From assembly GCA_011390935.1 (NCBI GenBank), contig JAABRL010000001.1:1-64000 (forward strand): a DNA stretch of 64,000 nt. The letters run 5' to 3'. This document shows positions 51,295 to 61,789 of the stretch, one piece after another. Under the pieces are notes generated by a model. That model did no database searches, was not told where the DNA came from, and worked only from the letters and a program-made list of their open reading frames with translations. Position 1 is the stretch's first letter; each line of letters opens with the position of its first letter. Position numbers and translations under genes: made by a program. Origin of the DNA: Gemmatimonas sp. (GTDB lineage: Bacteria > Gemmatimonadota > Gemmatimonadetes > Gemmatimonadales > Gemmatimonadaceae).

Positions 51295-52154
51295 CCGAGT
51301 CACGTCTCGCCGCCGTCAAGGTGGTGCTGTACGAAACGCAGGATCCCGTGAACCTCGGCGGCGTGATCCGCGCCATGAAGAACATGGGCGTGCTCGACCT
51401 GCGCCTCGTGCGCCCCGTGAAGTACGATGAGACGCGGTTGCAGCAGATCGCACACGACACGCGCGACATTGTGGCGCGTATTCAGCACTTCGAGACGGTC
51501 GACGACGCGCTGGCCGATTGCGTGAAGGTGTTCGCCTTCTCCGGACGGCGTCGCGCCAGCCGCTGGCCGATGCATACGCCACGCAGCATGGTGGACGATG
51601 TCTTCGAAGCCATCGCGGACGGACCGGTTGCGCTCATGTTCGGTCGCGAAGATCACGGGCTGCCCAGCGAAGCCATCGATCGCGCGCACGCGGTCGTCAC
51701 CATCCCCACCACCGAGCATTTTTCGCTCAACATCGCCCAGGCCGCACTCGTGGGCATGTACGAACTGCACGTGGCCGCCGGTGACCTCACCCGCCGATTG
51801 GGCAAGCCGCGCAAAGCCACGGCGCCTCCCACCTCGGCCGAAAGCGAGCGCACCTTTGCCGATGTCGAATCTGCGTTGCGGGCGCTTGCCTACTTCAAGA
51901 CGCGCAACCCGGAGCTGATCATGCGATCCATTCGTTCGCTCGTGTTCCGGGCTGCACCGGATGCCCGCGAACTCACCATGCTGCGCACGGCGTCCATCGA
52001 AGTCTTGCGCACCATTGAGCGGGAGAAGCGCGGACTGCTGCGCGCGCTCGACATCGACGAAACCACCGTCCCGTCGGGGTTGTTGCAGTCGGTGCAACCG
52101 TCCGCAGCGGTCCCCACGAGTGCCGCCACTCCGTCGGCGGAATCACCCGAGTGA
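51291..52154 (+). CDS. TrmH/SpoU-family RNA 2'-O-methyltransferase (TrmJ-like)
   Basis: A 287-aa SPOUT-fold enzyme predicted to methylate a ribose 2'-hydroxyl in tRNA or rRNA. The three SpoU motifs are present: VKVVLYETQDPVNLGGVIRAMKNMG (about residues 9-33), LMFGREDHGLPSEA (about 114-127) and VTIPTTEHFSLNIAQAALVGMYEL (about 135-158). The N-terminal motif and helical C-terminal extension resemble TrmJ, which modifies position 32 of the tRNA anticodon loop. Its place inside a catabolic operon, overlapping genes on both sides by 4 bp, is unexpected. It may be a housekeeping gene carried along. Confidence 0.87.
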   Translation: MTESRLAAVKVVLYETQDPVNLGGVIRAMKNMGVLDLRLVRPVKYDETRLQQIAHDTRDIVARIQHFETVDDALADCVKVFAFSGRRRASRWPMHTPRSMVDDVFEAIADGPVALMFGREDHGLPSEAIDRAHAVVTIPTTEHFSLNIAQAALVGMYELHVAAGDLTRRLGKPRKATAPPTSAESERTFADVESALRALAYFKTRNPELIMRSIRSLVFRAAPDARELTMLRTASIEVLRTIEREKRGLLRALDIDETTVPSGLLQSVQPSAAVPTSAATPSAESPE

Positions 52155-53383
52155 GTGACAGCGCCTCGGTGTCGCTCAACCCGTGGGCCGATCGTGCGCA
52201 GCGCGTGATCCCGGGCGGGACCTCCACCGGCAGCAAGCGGCCCGGCGTGCTCTACGGCAGCGCGCTGGCATCCGATCTCCCCACGCACGCACGACGCGCC
52301 TACGGCTGTCGTGTGGAAACGGCCGACGGGCACGAGCTGATCGATCTGAGCATGGCGCTCGGCGCGGTCGCCCTGGGGTACGCCGATGCGGAGGTCACCG
52401 CGGCCGTCGCAGAGGCGGCGTCACTGGGGCCTGTGTGCGGGCTGCCGCCGCTGCTCGAGATCGACGTGGCGGAGCGACTCACGCGCGTGATTCCGTGCGC
52501 CGAGCAGGTGCGGTTTCTCAAGAGTGGCGCGGAAGCTACCGCGGCCGCCGTGCGGCTGGCGCGCGCACACACCGGTCGCGATCACGTGATCGCCAGTGGC
52601 TACTTCGGCTGGCACGACTGGAGTAGTACCGCGCTCGGCATTCCCGCTGGCGCACAGGCCGATGTCACAACCGTGCCGTTCGATGACGTCACCGCGCTGC
52701 ACGAAGCGGTCGCGAACGCGAGCGCAACGCTCGCGGCAATCATCGTGGAGCCGCTCGTGCATCACATTGCGTCGGCCGAATGGCTCACGACCGCGCGCGA
52801 CCTGTGCAATCAGCATGGCGCGGTGCTCATCTTCGATGAAGTGAAGACCGCCTTTCGTGTACGGACCGGTGGTGTCCAGCAGCAACTCGGCATCACGCCC
52901 GATCTCACCACGATCGGCAAGGCGGTGGCGAACGGGTACGCCCTCGCGGCCGTCGTGGGATGTGAACGGGTCATGTCCTCGGCATCGCGCACATGGATCT
53001 CCTCCACACTCGCTGCCGAGACAACGGCACTCGCGGCGGCGCGCGTGGTGCTCGAGCGTCACGCACAGCGTGATGTGTGCGGCGCACTCGATCGCATCGG
53101 CGCGCAGCTGCAGCAGGCGGTGCGTCGTGCACTCGAGCCGCACGCTCTTGGCATCGGCGTACACGGGCCGTCGGTGATGTGGCGCCTGACCGCTGAGCAG
53201 GAACCCGTGCTCGACGCGTTGGTCGCCGAATGCGCTCGACGTGGACTGCTGCTCAAGCGCGGCGCATATCAGTTTGCCGCGCTCGCGCACGATGACGCCG
53301 CCATCGCCGCGGTGCAGTCGATCGTGTCCGACGCGGCTGCGCTGCTGCGCGATCGCACCACCTTCTCGCCTGCGGAGACGTGA
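52151..53383 (+). CDS. class III aminotransferase (glutamate-1-semialdehyde aminomutase-like)
   Basis: A 410-aa fold-type I PLP enzyme. The N-terminal RAQRVIPGGTSTGSKRPG resembles glutamate-1-semialdehyde aminomutase and related aminotransferases. FLKSGAEATAAAVRLAR (about residues 118-134) binds the cofactor phosphate, VLIFDEVKTAFR (about 226) has the aspartate that contacts the pyridine nitrogen, and TTIGKAVANGYALA holds the Schiff-base lysine (about 258). In this operon a role in amino-sugar or amino-acid breakdown is more likely than heme synthesis. The start is GTG overlapping the previous stop (GTGA). The amino donor and substrate are unknown. Confidence 0.85.
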   Translation: MSDSASVSLNPWADRAQRVIPGGTSTGSKRPGVLYGSALASDLPTHARRAYGCRVETADGHELIDLSMALGAVALGYADAEVTAAVAEAASLGPVCGLPPLLEIDVAERLTRVIPCAEQVRFLKSGAEATAAAVRLARAHTGRDHVIASGYFGWHDWSSTALGIPAGAQADVTTVPFDDVTALHEAVANASATLAAIIVEPLVHHIASAEWLTTARDLCNQHGAVLIFDEVKTAFRVRTGGVQQQLGITPDLTTIGKAVANGYALAAVVGCERVMSSASRTWISSTLAAETTALAAARVVLERHAQRDVCGALDRIGAQLQQAVRRALEPHALGIGVHGPSVMWRLTAEQEPVLDALVAECARRGLLLKRGAYQFAALAHDDAAIAAVQSIVSDAAALLRDRTTFSPAET

Positions 53384-54261
53384 TGGTTTCGGCACCTGAT
53401 GATGCGCCCTCGCTCACCGGCGCCGCGCCGCTGATCGATGTGCACGCGCACTTTCACACCCCGTTGAGTGGGCGCGCGGACTGGAGCGCGTACAACGCAT
53501 CGCGTCTCGACGCGGGACACCGCATGGGTGTGATCGCGCATGTCGCGTCGGTGCTCGGCTCGTGGGGACACCGCTCCCCCACGTACTTCCCGTCGCCCCA
53601 CGATCTCACCGCGGCCAATCAATGGATGCGCGACTTCGCGCGCGAAGACGCCGAGGGCCGTGCCCAGCGCGTGTACGCGTACGTGGCAGTGAATCCGAAC
53701 CACCCCGAGCACGCGCTCCGAGAAATCCGCGAGGGAATCGCTCAGGGTGCGGTCGGGATCAAGCTTGCGGCCAGCCGCAAAGCCGACGATGTCCTGCTCG
53801 ATGACATCGCCGCGATCGCGGCCGAGCACGACGCCCCGATTCTGCATCACGTGTGGCAGGATCGCCGTCGCGAGTGGCCCGGGCAGGACGCGTCCGACGC
53901 CGTGGAGCTGGGGCGGCTGGCGTCACGGCATCCCAGGGCGCGGTTTCTGCTGGCGCACATTGGCGGTGGCGGGGATTGGGCGCACACGCTGCACGCCGTG
54001 CGGGATCTGACCAATATCTCGGTTGACCTGTCGGGTAGCGGTATCGATCGCGGCATGATGGATGCCACCATCGACGCGTTCGGGGTGCATCGCGTGATGT
54101 GGGCGGCGGACCTGACACTGTGCACCGGACTGACCAAGGCGTGGGCGATCGACGCCATCGGGCTCGATGATGCTGCGGTGGCCGATCTTCGCTGGCGCAA
54201 TGCGGTCCGATGGTTTCCGCGTGCCGCGTTCGCAGTGTCCGAGCCGGGGGCGGTCGCATGA
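53383..54261 (+). CDS. amidohydrolase-fold metalloenzyme
   Basis: A 292-aa TIM-barrel protein of the amidohydrolase-related group. The metal and catalytic residues are all present: HxH in IDVHAHFHTP (about residues 20-28), lysine in VGIKLAAS (about 125), histidine in APILHHVWQ (about 150), histidine in FLLAHIGGGG (about 188) and aspartate in VMWAADLTLC (about 245). Members hydrolyse C-N, C-O or C-C bonds or decarboxylate aromatic acids. The substrate is unknown. I chose the ATG at 53383, which overlaps the aminotransferase stop (TGATG). The next gene is a paralogue overlapping by 4 bp. Confidence 0.85.
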   Translation: MVSAPDDAPSLTGAAPLIDVHAHFHTPLSGRADWSAYNASRLDAGHRMGVIAHVASVLGSWGHRSPTYFPSPHDLTAANQWMRDFAREDAEGRAQRVYAYVAVNPNHPEHALREIREGIAQGAVGIKLAASRKADDVLLDDIAAIAAEHDAPILHHVWQDRRREWPGQDASDAVELGRLASRHPRARFLLAHIGGGGDWAHTLHAVRDLTNISVDLSGSGIDRGMMDATIDAFGVHRVMWAADLTLCTGLTKAWAIDAIGLDDAAVADLRWRNAVRWFPRAAFAVSEPGAVA

Positions 54262-55070
54262 CTGCTCAGACCCCGATGGCGCCGTGGTTCGCCGAGGTCG
54301 ACGTGAGTGCATGGATCGGTCCGTATCCGTTCCGCGACGTGCCGCACCCCGATCCTGAGGTGCTGGTGCGTGTGCTGGCGCGCGAGCGCGTGCGGTCAGC
54401 GTGGGTGGGCTGGCTGCCGAGCGCGTGGCATCGGGACCCTGCGGCGGGCAATCGGCGGCTGATCGAGGCGCTGGCGCCGTGGCGCGAGGTGCTGGTGCCC
54501 GCGGTCGCGATTCGACCCGACTGGCCGCATTGGGAGCAAGAACTGACCTTCGGCCTGGAGGCCGGCGCGGCGTCGGTGCGCTGCTATCCGGCGCAGTGGG
54601 GGCTTGGTGCCGGGCATCCGGCCATCACGCAGCTGGCCCACGCCTGTGCGGCGGCGCGCGTGCCGTTGCACATCACGGTGCGCTTCGAGGACCTCCGTCA
54701 GCGGCATGTCATGGATAGCGCGGGGGATGTGCCTGCGGCCGCGATTCGCGCCGTGGCGCGCGCCGGCACCGGCTGTCGAGTGGTGGTCAGCGGTGCGGGG
54801 CGCGACTATATGGAAGAGGTCTGGTGGGGGCTGACCGTTGAGGAGCGCGCCTTGGTGCACTTCGATTTCGGCTGGATGTGGGGGCCGCCGGAGGACCACT
54901 TCGCGACGGTCGTGCGCGAGGTGGGGCACGGCCCGTTTGTCTACGGCTCGCAGTGGCCGTTGCGATTGGTGCAGCAGTCACGCGCTCTTCTGGCACTGTT
55001 GCCTCACGAGATCGCGCGATCGACGCCACTACCGGTTCCCGGTGTGGAAACCGTTTCGCGTCCGGCCTAG
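54258..55070 (+). CDS. amidohydrolase-fold protein lacking metal ligands
   Basis: A 270-aa paralogue of the preceding amidohydrolase. It keeps the fold pattern (VRVLARERVRSAWVGWLPS, GAASVRCYPAQWGL, VPLHITVRFED, FVYGSQWPLRLVQQS), but the N-terminal HxH site is replaced by VDVSAWIGPYP and the usual catalytic aspartate in GSDWP is glutamine (GSQWP). One histidine in PLHIT remains. It is therefore probably a pseudoenzyme or has changed chemistry. It is the last gene of the six-gene operon and overlaps the active paralogue by ATGA, so the two proteins may form a complex. The start ATG at 54258 is preferred to the frame opening at 54210. Confidence 0.8.
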   Translation: MTAQTPMAPWFAEVDVSAWIGPYPFRDVPHPDPEVLVRVLARERVRSAWVGWLPSAWHRDPAAGNRRLIEALAPWREVLVPAVAIRPDWPHWEQELTFGLEAGAASVRCYPAQWGLGAGHPAITQLAHACAAARVPLHITVRFEDLRQRHVMDSAGDVPAAAIRAVARAGTGCRVVVSGAGRDYMEEVWWGLTVEERALVHFDFGWMWGPPEDHFATVVREVGHGPFVYGSQWPLRLVQQSRALLALLPHEIARSTPLPVPGVETVSRPA

Positions 55071-55306
55071 TTATGATCTCGGGCCGAAGGAAGCGCGTTT
55101 TGCTGCGTGCAAAGAAATGTCATAAATCACCCTACATCTTGTCGGTATTGCACTTGCGTACAAATACGAGGCCCGACATACTACGCGATTGTGCTTCCTG
55201 GGCTCCGGTCGTTCCTGCTGCGTGACATCTGCGTGATGTGCGCGGCGCCGAATGGACACGGTGTCGCTCCCGTACGCTTCACCACTCCACCTGCACGGTC
55301 GAGTAG
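55071..55306 (+). promoter_or_regulatory. intergenic promoter region of the actABCDEF operon
   Basis: These 236 bp have a noticeably AT-richer start than their surroundings and no open frame worth calling. TTGCGT (55154-55159) and CATACT (55177-55182) are 17 bp apart and form a weak sigma-70-like pair. TACGCT at 55275-55280 is another possible -10. Neither can be chosen from sequence alone. Confidence 0.3.
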
Positions 55307-55930
55307 ATGACGACGAAGAAGAAGTGGACCATCATTCCTGGCTTTCTGGCCCTTGCTGCCGCCGCAACGCTGTTGTCGGCGTACAGCGGCGCCTCGTCCT
55401 CGCAGGGCAAGGTGGTCGAACAGCCCGTCAAGTTCATTCACAACCCGCACGTTGAAAAGCTGGGAATGAACTGCCTGTATTGCCACTCGCAGGCCCAGAA
55501 GGCCATGGATCCCGGCAATGCATCGGTGGCGACCTGCATGGGGTGCCACACGCTGGTCAAGACGGATAGCCCGGAAATCCAGAAGCTCACCGAGTACTGG
55601 AACAACAAAGAGCCGATTCCGTGGAATCGCGTGCACAAGGTGCCGGATTACGTGCAGTTCCCGCACATGCGCCACGTGAATGCCGGTGTCACCTGCCAGT
55701 CTTGCCACGGCGAGATCCAGAAGCAGGGTGCCGCGGGTGTCGGTGACGGGTACAAGCCCGTCGAGCAGTACGCCTCGCTGAACATGGGCTGGTGCATCAA
55801 CTGCCATGTGCAGGGATACAACCCGTCCGAAGGCGCGCGTCTGGCCGGCATGCCGGACAGCGTGGTGCAGGCCCTCAAGAGTGAACCCGTGAAGAAGGCG
55901 CGCTACGACTGCGCCGTCTGCCACTACTGA
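55307..55930 (+). CDS. actA: alternative complex III subunit ActA, pentaheme cytochrome c
   Basis: A 207-aa exported cytochrome with one N-terminal membrane helix (about residues 8-27). Five CXXCH heme c sites are visible at 56-60, 77-81, 130-134, 163-167 and 202-206 (CLYCH, CMGCH, CQSCH, CINCH, CAVCH), the number usual for ActA. In alternative complex III it carries electrons from the iron-sulphur subunit towards the monoheme subunit and cytochrome oxidase. It is the first gene of actABCDEF. The sixth-ligand histidines (for example FPHMRH, about 119) are plentiful. Confidence 0.93.
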   Translation: MTTKKKWTIIPGFLALAAAATLLSAYSGASSSQGKVVEQPVKFIHNPHVEKLGMNCLYCHSQAQKAMDPGNASVATCMGCHTLVKTDSPEIQKLTEYWNNKEPIPWNRVHKVPDYVQFPHMRHVNAGVTCQSCHGEIQKQGAAGVGDGYKPVEQYASLNMGWCINCHVQGYNPSEGARLAGMPDSVVQALKSEPVKKARYDCAVCHY

Positions 55931-56017
55931 TCCTCGACTGACCACTTACCTCGTGCGTCGGTCGGGGAGGCCCCCCGGTGCCGACGTGCGAGCAGCCGCA
56001 TGGAGCGGAGTGACTGC

Positions 56018-59000
56018 ATGAGCACTGAAGCGGGAAGCGGCGTCAAGCGCCGAGACTTCCTCAAGATTCTCGGCGCGACGGGCGCCACCACTGCGGTGGT
56101 GGGTTGCTCGTCCGAAAAAGTCGGGAAGTTGATCCCCTACGTCACGTCCCCCGATAACACGGTGGCGGGCGTGTCGCAGTTCTACGCCACCACGTGCAAG
56201 GAATGTGCAACGGGTTGCGGCGTCCTCGCGGAAGTACGCGACGGACGTCCGATCAAGCTTGAGGGCAATCCGGCGCATCCGGTGAATCGCGGAGCGATCT
56301 GCGCCACGGGCATGTCGGCCATGCAAGGCTTGTACAACCCTGATCGCTATCGCCAGCCCATGCTGCGCGAGAACGGCACGCTGTCGCCGGTGACCTGGGA
56401 CCGCGCGCTCGAAGTGCTCGGGCAGAAGCTCGGCGAGGTCAAGAGCCGCGGGGGGGCCGGCAACGCCGTGTTCCTCAACGCGCACGAGTCCGGAAGCCTC
56501 CCCGGTTTCCTCGATCAGTGGCTCGAAGCGAATGGCATGCCGGCGCACCTGTCTATCGACAGTGCAGCGCCTGCCGCCACGATTGCCACCAACCGCGCCG
56601 CCTACGGCGTGGCGTGGCCGGCCATCGACTTCAACGCCGCGTCGCTCATCCTCAGCTTCTCGGCCGACTTCCTCGATGCGTGGGGCCATCGTGTTCCGCA
56701 GCAGCTCGATTGGGCCGATGCGCGTGCCAAGCTCGAGGGCGCGCCCAAGCTCGTGTACATCGGCGCCCGCCGTTCGCTCACCGGTCTGAACGCCGACCAG
56801 TGGATTCCGGCCAAGGCCGGCAGCGAAATGGCGATCTGCAACGCCATCCTCGGACAGGGCACGGTGGCTGCGGCTGCCACAGCCGCCGACGTGCCGGAAG
56901 CCACCATCTCGGCCCTCGTGGCCGCGGTGCGCGGCGCCGGCAGCGGCGTGCTCGCGCTGTGCGGCATGACGTCGCCGGACGCCGTCGAGTGTGGACAGAT
57001 GGTCGCCGAGATCAACAAGGCCAACGGCAGCGTTGGCACCACGATCAAGCCGGCCGCCGCCCATGCCGGGTACGAAGGCATGGCGTCGTACCTCGATCTC
57101 GTGGACGCCGTCGAGCGCATGGCGGCGGGCAACGTGCCGATTGCGTTCGTGCGCAATGCCAACCCAGCGCACAGCATGCCGGCCGGTGCCGGATTCGCCG
57201 ATGCATTTGCGAAGGTCGGCTTCAAGGTCTCGTTCTCCAGCTACCCGGACGAGACGAGCGAACTGTGCGATCTCATCGTGCCGGACAATCACTGGTTGGA
57301 GAGTTGGGGTGATGCCATGGTGGGCGCGGATCAGCGCTCGCTGCAGCAGCCCACACTCGAGCCCGTGTTCGACACGCGCAGCACGGCCGACGTGCTCCTC
57401 GCCGCCGCGCGCGCCGATGGCACGATTGCGTCGCGCTTCCCGCAAGCCGATTACCGCAGCTGGCTGATCGCAAACTTCGCGGGTGGCAGCTCGGCGTTTG
57501 CGACCGCGCTCACGCAGCCCACGATTGCCGGTTCGCCGGTCGCGGCACGCGCGACGCGCACCGCCGTCTCCCGTCCGGCCAACGCGGCCACCGGTGAAGG
57601 CAACATGTTTGTGGTGGTGTATCCGTCGGCCACACTCGGCGACGGTGTCGGTGCCAACAAGCCGTGGCTGCAGGAGCTTCCCGATCCCGTCACCAAGATC
57701 GCGTGGCAGTCGTGGGTGGAGATCCACCCCATGACGGCCAAGCAGATGGGCGTGAAGGAAGGCGAGCACCTCACGGTCAAGACGGCCGCCGGTGAAATCA
57801 CCGCGCCGGCGTATCCCTACATGGGTGTACGCCCGGACACGGTCGCGGTGGCGCTCGGTCAGGGCCACACGGCGTACGGTCGCTTCGCGCAGAATGTGGG
57901 CGTCAATGCCTACAACCTCGTGGCAAACGGCTGGGACAGCGCCGGCAATCTCGCCATCGGCGCGATGGCCACGGTCACCCGCACGGGTGATCACAGCCCG
58001 CTGGTCACCACCGAAGGGTCGGCCCGTCAGCACGGTCGTGGTATTGCGCAAGCCATGATGGCCGCTGCACTTGCCGGTCCCGATGAGGACCATGGCCATC
58101 ACGACATCCCCGGTCTGGCGTCGCAGGAGTTCCTGCCGGGGCTCAAGTCGCCGGTGGCCGCCGATGCGCAGGGCGAAATGGCCAACCCGTTGTCCAAGGA
58201 CAAGGGGCAGTACAATCCGGATCACCCCACAAAGGCGGAGGCGCGCCGCTGGGCCATGACGATCGATCTGGCGCGCTGCACCGGTTGCTCGGCGTGCGTC
58301 ACGGCGTGCTACAGCGAAAACAACATTCCCACGGTGGGCGCGTCGTATCAGGGTCGCGCCCTCAGCCCGGTCACTTGGGACGAGCGCCCCGGCGCGAACA
58401 TCCTCAAGGGCCGCGAGATGGCGTGGATTCGTCTCGAGCGTTACTACGAGGGGAACACCAACACGGAGAACGAGTTCTCGCCCGACTTCGAGGCGCGCTT
58501 CGTTCCCATGATGTGCCAGCACTGCGGCAATGCGCCGTGTGAGCCGGTGTGCCCGGTGTACGCCACGTACCACTCGCCCGATGGCTTGAACGTGCAGGTG
58601 TACAACCGCTGCGTCGGTACGCGGTACTGCTCGAACAACTGCCCGTACAAGGTCCGCTACTACAACTGGTTCGGCTACGGCGAAACGGATCGCCGTCAGT
58701 ACGCCTGGCCCGAGCCCATGCACTGGATGCTCAATCCCGACGTCACGGTGCGCGGCAAGGGTGTGATGGAGAAGTGCACGTTCTGCGTGCAGCGCATTCG
58801 TGAGGGTGAGAATCGGGCGCGGTCCGAAGAGCGCGAGCTCAACGCGGACGAGTTCACCACGGCGTGCGCGCAGGCCTGTCCGTCCAAGGCCATCGTGTTT
58901 GGCGATGCGGCGGACGAGAACTGGAGTGTGGCCAAGCTTGCCTACGATCGGCGCGCGTATCACGTGTTCGAGGAGTTGAACACGTACACCGCGGTCGTCT

Positions 59001-59050
59001 ATCTCAAGAAAGTCAATCACCCGGCGCCTGCGGCGCCGGCCACGGCCTGA
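56018..59050 (+). CDS. actB: alternative complex III subunit ActB, iron-sulphur protein with molybdopterin-oxidoreductase-like domain
   Basis: A 1010-aa peripheral subunit. A Tat-type signal ([17 protein letters not shown], about residues 13-29) leads to a molybdopterin oxidoreductase-like domain (about 45-720) and a ferredoxin-like C-terminal domain. The ferredoxin part holds cysteine groups [12 protein letters not shown] (about 754), [14 protein letters not shown] (about 840), [12 protein letters not shown] (about 867), CTFC and ACAQACP. Near residue 65 CKECATGC plus a later cysteine forms a CxxCxxxC pattern. Known relatives bind no molybdenum. A good Shine-Dalgarno (GGAG at 56007-56010) supports the ATG at 56018 over that at 56000. 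It follows actA by 87 bp. Confidence 0.93.
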   Translation: MSTEAGSGVKRRDFLKILGATGATTAVVGCSSEKVGKLIPYVTSPDNTVAGVSQFYATTCKECATGCGVLAEVRDGRPIKLEGNPAHPVNRGAICATGMSAMQGLYNPDRYRQPMLRENGTLSPVTWDRALEVLGQKLGEVKSRGGAGNAVFLNAHESGSLPGFLDQWLEANGMPAHLSIDSAAPAATIATNRAAYGVAWPAIDFNAASLILSFSADFLDAWGHRVPQQLDWADARAKLEGAPKLVYIGARRSLTGLNADQWIPAKAGSEMAICNAILGQGTVAAAATAADVPEATISALVAAVRGAGSGVLALCGMTSPDAVECGQMVAEINKANGSVGTTIKPAAAHAGYEGMASYLDLVDAVERMAAGNVPIAFVRNANPAHSMPAGAGFADAFAKVGFKVSFSSYPDETSELCDLIVPDNHWLESWGDAMVGADQRSLQQPTLEPVFDTRSTADVLLAAARADGTIASRFPQADYRSWLIANFAGGSSAFATALTQPTIAGSPVAARATRTAVSRPANAATGEGNMFVVVYPSATLGDGVGANKPWLQELPDPVTKIAWQSWVEIHPMTAKQMGVKEGEHLTVKTAAGEITAPAYPYMGVRPDTVAVALGQGHTAYGRFAQNVGVNAYNLVANGWDSAGNLAIGAMATVTRTGDHSPLVTTEGSARQHGRGIAQAMMAAALAGPDEDHGHHDIPGLASQEFLPGLKSPVAADAQGEMANPLSKDKGQYNPDHPTKAEARRWAMTIDLARCTGCSACVTACYSENNIPTVGASYQGRALSPVTWDERPGANILKGREMAWIRLERYYEGNTNTENEFSPDFEARFVPMMCQHCGNAPCEPVCPVYATYHSPDGLNVQVYNRCVGTRYCSNNCPYKVRYYNWFGYGETDRRQYAWPEPMHWMLNPDVTVRGKGVMEKCTFCVQRIREGENRARSEERELNADEFTTACAQACPSKAIVFGDAADENWSVAKLAYDRRAYHVFEELNTYTAVVYLKKVNHPAPAAPATA

Positions 59051-59065
59051 GGAGGCGAGATCCGG

Positions 59066-60465
<1,400 letters not shown>

Positions 60466-60466
<1 letters not shown>

Positions 60467-60966
60467 TGCAGGGCGTGCTCGGTGCATTTCATGAACTCGA
60501 CACCACGTGTCACGCCATCGAGGACCTCAAGAAGGCCCGCCTCGGCGACGTGACCGTGTACTCCCCCACGATCCGCCACGAGATCGATGAAGCGATCGAC
60601 GCGCCCAACAGCGTCGTCCGCCGCTTCACGCTCATCGGTGGTCTGCTGGGTGTGTCGTTCGGTTACTGGATTTCCATCTGGACGGGCGACTACTGGCCGC
60701 TGGTCACCGGCGGCAAGGCGATCGCCTCCTGGATCCCCTACACCATCATCGGATTTGAAGTGATGGTGCTCGTTGGCTGCCTCTCCACGGTGGCCGGCAT
60801 GTTCATCAATGCGCGCATCCCGCGCCTCACCACCACGGTGGGGTACGATCCGCGCTTCAGCGGCGGCCACTTCGGCATTTTCGTCTCGTGCTCGGCCGAC
60901 AAGGCCTCGCAGGTCGAAGCGCTGCTGCAGAAGCACGGTGCGGAAGAGGTGCGTCGTGAAGCCTGA
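60466..60966 (+). CDS. actD: alternative complex III subunit ActD (DUF3341)
   Basis: A 166-aa membrane subunit with two helices (about residues 55-75 and 88-110) and soluble ends. The pattern GVLGAFHELDTTCHAIEDLKKARLGDVTVYSPT at the N-terminus and GGHFGIFVSCSAD near the C-terminus fit the DUF3341 family, which is ActD in alternative complex III. No cofactor ligands are expected. It starts on the last base of actC and its stop overlaps the possible GTG start of actE, so it is part of the same transcript. Confidence 0.92.
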
Positions 60967-60976
60967 GTCCAACGCC

Positions 60977-61789
60977 ATGCCCGTCTTGTCGCGCGTTGCG
61001 CGTGTTGCGGTGATCGCGTCGCTGCCGTTCTCCTTCTCGGCGTGCACGTGGTTCTCCGACTTCAAGAACCAGCCGCGGCTCGAGCCGTGGGAGTCGTTCT
61101 CGGTCAACGTCAACGACACCGTCGCTCCGCCGCGTTTCAATCCGCAGATGTCGGTGCCGATGCAGGGCACGCTCGCGGCCGGATTGCACGTGTCGTACAC
61201 GCCGTCGCCACTCGCGGTCGACTCGATGTCCGGGTTGCAGAACCCGCATCCGGTCACGGAAGCGTCGCTCGACAACGGGCGCATGTACTACTCCATCAAC
61301 TGCGCCATGTGTCACGGCGTGCTGGGTGATGGCAACGGCACCATGAAGGAAGCCGGGTATAACTTCTACCCGAGCATCATCAATGAGTCCGGCATGTCGC
61401 GCTCCGATGGATACATCTGGGGCATCATGCGCAACGGGCGTGGTCTCATGCCCAACTACGCGCGCATCGAGGAAGACGATCGCTGGGATGTGGTGAACTA
61501 TGTGCGCGCGCTGCAGGGGCGCACGGACATCAAGCCGGTGATCGGTGCACACGGTATGCCCGGGCAGAACGGCACCACCGTGCCACGCGCCTCGGCCACC
61601 GCGCCGGCGCTTCCGGCTCCGTTCTCGGCACCGGAAATCCGACTCACCCCCGGCAGCAGCGGCAAGAACGCCGCGACGACGGGCCGTGACAAGATGTCGT
61701 CCCCCAGTGGTTCCGGCACGGCGCATGACGACGCCGGCCACGATGCTGATCATGACGAGGCCGCGTCGGCCCAGGAGATGTTCGAGTGA
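60977..61789 (+). CDS. actE: alternative complex III subunit ActE, monoheme cytochrome c lipoprotein
   Basis: A 270-aa lipoprotein cytochrome. The lipobox FSFSAC places a lipidated Cys at residue 23; the heme site CAMCH lies at 109-113 and the methionine ligand probably in RGLMPNYA (about 163). ActE is thought to be the outermost redox subunit, passing electrons to a soluble carrier or directly to cytochrome oxidase. The C-terminal tail (about 205-270) is rich in Ser, Pro, Ala, His and Asp, probably disordered. A GTG at 60956 would add seven residues and overlap actD; I prefer the ATG at 60977. Confidence 0.9.
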   Translation: MPVLSRVARVAVIASLPFSFSACTWFSDFKNQPRLEPWESFSVNVNDTVAPPRFNPQMSVPMQGTLAAGLHVSYTPSPLAVDSMSGLQNPHPVTEASLDNGRMYYSINCAMCHGVLGDGNGTMKEAGYNFYPSIINESGMSRSDGYIWGIMRNGRGLMPNYARIEEDDRWDVVNYVRALQGRTDIKPVIGAHGMPGQNGTTVPRASATAPALPAPFSAPEIRLTPGSSGKNAATTGRDKMSSPSGSGTAHDDAGHDADHDEAASAQEMFE

